This document shows, piece by piece, positions 8,036 to 11,101 of a stretch of DNA of 11,101 nt; positions within the stretch are counted from its first letter, which is position 1, and each line of letters begins with the position of its first letter. The notes under the pieces were generated by a model. That model did no database searches and had not been told where the DNA came from. It worked only from the letters and a program-made list of their open reading frames with translations. Location: positions 1 to 11,101 of the forward strand of contig JADGNM010000049.1 in assembly GCA_017883485.1 (NCBI GenBank), written 5' to 3'. Both the position numbers and the translations under genes were made by a program. The stretch comes from Methanosarcina sp. (GTDB lineage Archaea; Halobacteriota; Methanosarcinia; Methanosarcinales; Methanosarcinaceae).

Positions 8036-8455
8036 TTACCCGTACCGTTTAAGGACCTCTTTTATAATTGCACCGGTACTGCAGAAAGGACATTCCTTTG
8101 AAAACGGGATTCTAACTACTTTTGCAGGAAACCCTCTTTTAGTAAGTTCTTTTTCCAGAAAATCGGTATCAAAGTTCTGGTCATAGCCCAGAGTAATGAT
8201 ATCTGGCCTGATCTGCTTCAGAGGTTCGAACATATCTCTTTCGCTGCCAAGAAGAGCTTTATCTACCATTCCCAGGGCATTTACCATTTCGAGTCTCTGT
8301 TCCTCGGGTATAATGGGTTTAGGCTTGTGAGTTACGTTCGAATCCCTGGCGACAATGACGAAAAGTTCATCTCCCAGGGTCCGTGCCTGAGTCAGGAAAT
8401 AGACATGCCCTGGATGAAGAAGATCAAAAGTTCCGGTAGCAAGTACGCGTGTCAA
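8036..8455 (-). CDS. ribL: FAD synthetase (FMN adenylyltransferase), archaeal RibL
   Basis: The 139-residue nucleotidyltransferase of the cytidylyltransferase-like superfamily adenylates FMN to FAD. The motif GTFDLLHPGHVYFL (8-21) holds the HxGH signature at 14-17. VARDSNVTHKPKP (35-47), EEQRLEMVNAL (51-61) and TLGYDQNF (88-95) are the conserved blocks of this group. The STG of CPFCSTGAI (122-130) takes the place of the ISST motif. Two cysteines (C122 and C125) sit near the C-terminus. RibL of Methanocaldococcus is, as I recall, air-sensitive through conserved C-terminal cysteines. The start is TTG at 8455-8453, with AGGTGAT on the minus strand (8465-8459) as a strong ribosome binding site; no in-frame ATG lies upstream. 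It is convergent with the riboflavin operon and continues the same pathway. Confidence 0.92.
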   Translation of the reverse strand: MTRVLATGTFDLLHPGHVYFLTQARTLGDELFVIVARDSNVTHKPKPIIPEEQRLEMVNALGMVDKALLGSERDMFEPLKQIRPDIITLGYDQNFDTDFLEKELTKRGFPAKVVRIPFSKECPFCSTGAIIKEVLKRYG

Positions 8456-8771
8456 CTGATCACCTGGTCTCGGGTAATACGCTTTAAGGATAAGAAACTT
8501 ACTGAAAGTAACCCTTCCTCCCTAAGTTTGTAAGAGCTTGTTTGATACAAATTGCGTACTTTATGGCCTGTTACTGTCTATTATTACTATCCATTCTGTC
8601 TTTGTAAAGCTAGCATAGGAAAAGAGAGTTCCAATTACCGTAAGTAGCATATATGGTTCATAAATATTGACTATTATTTATTAAACTCAGGACACAAATC
8701 CGGCAGTCTAAGATAGATCAGATTGGAGTCCAGTCTTTTTATCTCTTCTGGAAGTGGCCGTTACCTGTGAC

Positions 8772-8786
8772 ATTACCAAAAGTAAT
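8772..8786. promoter_or_regulatory. Candidate operator ATTAC-N5-GTAAT before the homocysteine operon
   Basis: ATTAC (8772-8776), CAAAA, GTAAT (8782-8786) repeat the arms and spacing of the site at 3632-3646. The right arm runs into the TATA box. GTAATAT (8782-8788) also pairs with ATATTAC (8801-8807), so three half-sites surround the promoter. Binding here would be expected to block TBP. Confidence 0.5.
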
Positions 8787-8792
8787 ATATAA
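8783..8792 (+). promoter_or_regulatory. TATA box of the homocysteine operon
   Basis: TAATATATAA lies 50-59 bases before the start codon, predicting initiation near 8812 and a leader of about 30 bases that contains GAGGA (8830-8834) seven bases from the ATG. The rest of the gap 8456-8771 shows no gene or clear RNA structure to me. Confidence 0.6.
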
Positions 8793-8841
8793 TACGATAA
8801 ATATTACAATTTAATTCGGTTTATAAAAAGAGGAAACCCAC

Positions 8842-10344
8842 ATGGTTAAAAAATCAGTTCATGAAATCAATAGAAAAATTGAAGACGGCAGCGTTAATGT
8901 AGTTACGGCCGAGGAAATGGTCGGAATAGTTGAAGACCTTGGTGTGGAAGGAGCTGCAAAAGAAGTAGACGTAGTGACTACAGGCACATTCGGAGCCATG
9001 TGTTCATCCGGTCTGATGCTTAACCTTGGCCACTCCGAGCCACCGATCAAAATTCAGAGGGTCTGGTTCAACAATGTGGAGGCCTATGGTGGAGTTGCAG
9101 CCGTGGATGCTTACCTTGGGGCTACCCAGATTTCGGATACGCGGGGAATCCAGTATGGTGGAGCTCATGTTATTGAAGACCTTCTGAGAGGAAAAGAAAT
9201 TGATGTTCATGCAACTTCATATGGGACGGACTGTTACCCCAGGAAAGTTCTGGACACGACAATTTCCCTTGAAGATTTGAATGAAGCAGTCCTGCTGAAC
9301 CCCAGGAACGCTTACCAGAAATATGCGGCTGCAACCAACAGTTCCAAAAGAATTCTGAATACATATATGGGTGAACTTCTCCCAAATTTCGGAAACGTAA
9401 CCTATTCCGGGGCAGGCGTGCTCTCTCCCCTCTCAAACGATCCGGATTATGAAACTATAGGCATAGGGACAAGGATTTTCATCGGAGGAGCCCAGGGATA
9501 TGTTATAGGGAACGGGACCCAGCATTCTCCTTCTACTGGTTTTGGTACCTTAATGGTTAAAGGAAACCTGAAAGAAATGAACCTTGACTATTTAAGGGCT
9601 GCCTCCTTTACAGGATACGGGACAACTCTTTATCTGGGAATCGGTATTCCTATACCTATTCTCGATGAAAAGCTTGCATCTGCTACTGCAGTAAGCGATG
9701 AGGACATCACAACCAATATCCTGGATTATGCTGTGGGCAGCCGGAATAAGCCGGTTGTCAGACAGGTAAATTATGCCGAACTGAGGTCAGGCCTGGTGCA
9801 AGTAGAAGGAAAGGATGTGCCTACTTCTTCTCTTTCCAGCTTTAAGAAAGCCAGAATAATCGCAAATGAGCTGAAAGAATGGATAAAGCACGGAGAATTC
9901 TTTGTCAGCATGCCCGTGGAAAGACTTCCCAGAGAAGGTGTGGCAAAGCCGATGAAACAAATCCAGGCGGTGCCTCTTGTAAAGGATGTGATGTCCGAGT
10001 TTATTGTGACCATTAAAAAGAACCAGACTGTCCAGGACGCTGCAAAGAAGATATGGGAAAACACATTTAATCATCTGGCTGTAGTCTCTGATACCGGCGA
10101 GCTCGTTGGGATCCTTACTGCCTGGGATATTTCCAAAGCTGTTGCAGCGAACTGTTTTGATTCAGTAGAAAGCGTTATGACGAAAAAAGTATTAACCTGT
10201 GCTCCGAACGAGCCAGTTGATCTTGCTGCACGCAGGCTGGATCGTTATGGTGTATCCGCTATGCCGGTAATTGATACTCATAATCGAGTTCTTGGGATAA
10301 TAACAAGTGATAATATAAGCAAGCTCCTTGCAAGGAGGCACTGA
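8842..10344 (+). CDS. L-aspartate semialdehyde sulfurtransferase (DUF39 plus CBS pair)
   Basis: The 500-residue protein has a DUF39/COG1900 domain (about 10-365) and a C-terminal CBS pair (about 380-498). Orthologues in M. acetivorans (MA1821 as I recall) are required, with the ferredoxin partner encoded next, to make homocysteine from aspartate semialdehyde and sulfide-derived sulfur. This replaces the O-acylhomoserine routes. The DUF39 part contains just two cysteines, C54 (in TFGAMCSSGLML) and C131 (in YGTDCYPRK), the positions I recall as functionally important for persulfide transfer. Gly-rich blocks (GIGTRIFIGGAQGYVIGNG, 207-225) are typical. The CBS motifs read VKDVMSEFIVTI (380-391) and ESVMTKKVLTCAPNEPVD (443-460), and the second ends VLGIITSDNISKLL. 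The CBS pair of the MJ0100 homologue binds SAM and MTA, so feedback by the end product is likely. GAGGA precedes the ATG. The next gene starts two bases after the stop. Confidence 0.93.
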   Translation: MVKKSVHEINRKIEDGSVNVVTAEEMVGIVEDLGVEGAAKEVDVVTTGTFGAMCSSGLMLNLGHSEPPIKIQRVWFNNVEAYGGVAAVDAYLGATQISDTRGIQYGGAHVIEDLLRGKEIDVHATSYGTDCYPRKVLDTTISLEDLNEAVLLNPRNAYQKYAAATNSSKRILNTYMGELLPNFGNVTYSGAGVLSPLSNDPDYETIGIGTRIFIGGAQGYVIGNGTQHSPSTGFGTLMVKGNLKEMNLDYLRAASFTGYGTTLYLGIGIPIPILDEKLASATAVSDEDITTNILDYAVGSRNKPVVRQVNYAELRSGLVQVEGKDVPTSSLSSFKKARIIANELKEWIKHGEFFVSMPVERLPREGVAKPMKQIQAVPLVKDVMSEFIVTIKKNQTVQDAAKKIWENTFNHLAVVSDTGELVGILTAWDISKAVAANCFDSVESVMTKKVLTCAPNEPVDLAARRLDRYGVSAMPVIDTHNRVLGIITSDNISKLLARRH

Positions 10345-10346
10345 AT

Positions 10347-10733
10347 ATGAAAATAAAGATCAGTATTCCCACAGAAAGAATCCAGAACCCGATTATTTCC
10401 GAGTCTATAGTTGAAACCGGCATCCTGATTAATATAATGGTCGCAAATATCGATTCAACTTACGGCGAACTGATTGCGGATGTAAGCGATTATCGGTTCG
10501 ATAGGATTAAAAGAGCTCTGGAATCAAGGGGAGCAATAGTTTCCATTCTGGACCGCCCTATTCATAGGGACGACGAAGAATGTGTCGAATGCGGAGCCTG
10601 TATTTCGGTCTGCCCTACTACTGTTTATACTTTTGATGAGTCCTGGAACGTCCATGTGGATGAAAAGAAGTGCATCCAGTGCGGCATGTGCATCAAGATG
10701 TGTCCTCATGGAGCTTTGAGGCTTGGAGAATAA
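10347..10733 (+). CDS. L-aspartate semialdehyde sulfurtransferase Fe-S subunit (NIL domain plus 2[4Fe-4S] ferredoxin)
   Basis: The 128-residue protein has an N-terminal NIL domain (about 1-72, ACT-like fold, the small domain also found on methionine ABC-transporter ATPases) and two ferredoxin motifs. Cluster ligands are C79, C82, C85 and C89, then C109, C112, C115 and C119, each CX2CX2CX3CP. Orthologues (MA1822 as I recall) work with the DUF39 protein, presumably supplying electrons to release sulfur during homocysteine formation. The NIL domain could sense methionine or hold the partner. AAGGAGG (10332-10338) lies inside the end of the upstream gene, and the gap is only two bases, so the two proteins are translationally coupled and probably made in equal amounts. 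Confidence 0.93.
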   Translation: MKIKISIPTERIQNPIISESIVETGILINIMVANIDSTYGELIADVSDYRFDRIKRALESRGAIVSILDRPIHRDDEECVECGACISVCPTTVYTFDESWNVHVDEKKCIQCGMCIKMCPHGALRLGE

Positions 10734-10881
10734 GGAAAAAGAGTTTACATCAAATGGAGCTTGAAACTTGATATCCAATTACTGCACAGTCCAATACAAA
10801 AGGGAAAATCTTTAGATACAAAGACTTGAAGGAAAGATATTAGCTGAAGCAAGATACCATATTTCTTAGACTTGGCCCGCT

Positions 10882-10945
10882 GGCTCGGTTAGTTTAGTGA
10901 GAAAAGTTGGGTTTGAAAACCAACCTCAGCAGATACTGCCGAGCC
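10882..10945 (+). ncRNA. Candidate structured RNA with a 7-bp closing stem
   Basis: GGCTCGG (10882-10888) pairs perfectly with CCGAGCC (10939-10945). Inside, GTTGG/CCAAC (10906-10910 with 10920-10924) closes a nine-base loop, and TGAG/CTCA (10898-10901 with 10925-10928) extends it across an AAAA bulge. The closing stem and the following TTAGTTTAGTG look tRNA-like, but the region is only 64 bases, has no T-arm (no TTCRANN loop) and no CCA. It may be an sRNA, a long 3' structure of the homocysteine operon, or a decayed tRNA. The strand is not proven. Confidence 0.4.
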
Positions 10946-10946
10946 T

Positions 10947-10961
10947 TCCTTATTGTAAGGA
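10947..10961 (+). other. Hairpin after the candidate RNA
   Basis: TCCTTA-TTG-TAAGGA forms a six-bp stem with a three-base loop starting one base after the larger structure. No T-tract follows, so it is not a classical terminator. The remaining 140 bases to the window end show no gene; the last 40 contain TATA-like sequence (AATAATATATAT), probably the promoter of the next gene. Confidence 0.45.
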
Positions 10962-11101
10962 TGCTATAAACTCCATGTTTGGTGAATGTTGTACTTGCCT
11001 TACAGCAATTCCCGTTCTAACCGAAAACACATGCAATTGACGGGTCTCGAAATTTAATTTTCGTAAATAATATATATCTCTAAGGATTATATCCATATAA
11101 T

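Noticed and set aside
8327..8533. 68-codon plus-strand open frame over ribL
   Set aside because: It is antisense to the clearly coding ribL frame and matches no family I know.
10882..10945. A functional tRNA gene
   Set aside because: Only 64 bases, no T-arm with a TTCRANN loop, and an unbalanced anticodon arm, despite the good acceptor-like stem.

Overview
The window looks like chromosomal DNA of a methanogenic archaeon, almost certainly a Methanosarcina. The evidence is a CDC48/VAT-type double AAA ATPase, the archaeal-only forms of riboflavin synthase (RibC) and FAD synthetase (RibL), and an adjacent DUF39-CBS / NIL-ferredoxin gene pair of the type that makes homocysteine in Methanosarcina acetivorans (I recall the orthologues as MA1821/MA1822). 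AT-rich TATA boxes, oligo-T terminators and strong GGAGG-type ribosome binding sites also fit. This assignment is from memory of protein families, not from a search.

Layout. Positions 1-1046 hold a TATA box and a decayed NAD(P)H-dependent FMN reductase/flavodoxin-family gene, frameshifted by a 16-bp tandem duplication. A cdc48 gene (1047-3341) follows and ends in a T-rich terminator region. A small HTH-CBS regulator (3651-4214) has an inverted repeat just before its start. The gap 4215-4608 carries six 18-bp tandem repeat units and two hairpins. A probable four-gene operon (4624-7914) encodes a fold-type-I class V aminotransferase, riboflavin synthase, lumazine synthase and a class I aspartate-type aminotransferase. 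RibL (FAD synthetase) is convergent on the minus strand (8036-8455). The last operon (8842-10733) encodes aspartate-semialdehyde sulfurtransferase and its Fe-S subunit. Downstream, 10882-10961 can fold into a compact RNA structure with a seven-bp closing stem.

How the genes may work together. RibH makes lumazine, RibC dismutates it to riboflavin and RibL turns FMN into FAD; the kinase (RibK) and earlier steps are not here. The DUF39-CBS protein and the NIL-ferredoxin make homocysteine, the methionine/SAM precursor.

The most interesting new observation is an identical-arm inverted repeat, ATTAC-N5-GTAAT. It occurs just upstream of the HTH-CBS regulator (3632-3646) and again overlapping the TATA box of the homocysteine operon (8772-8786). 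Both the regulator and the DUF39 enzyme carry CBS pairs, and the CBS pair of a DUF39-CBS homologue (MJ0100) is known to bind SAM/MTA. I infer a possible autoregulated, SAM-sensing repressor of homocysteine synthesis. No decisive test could be run here.
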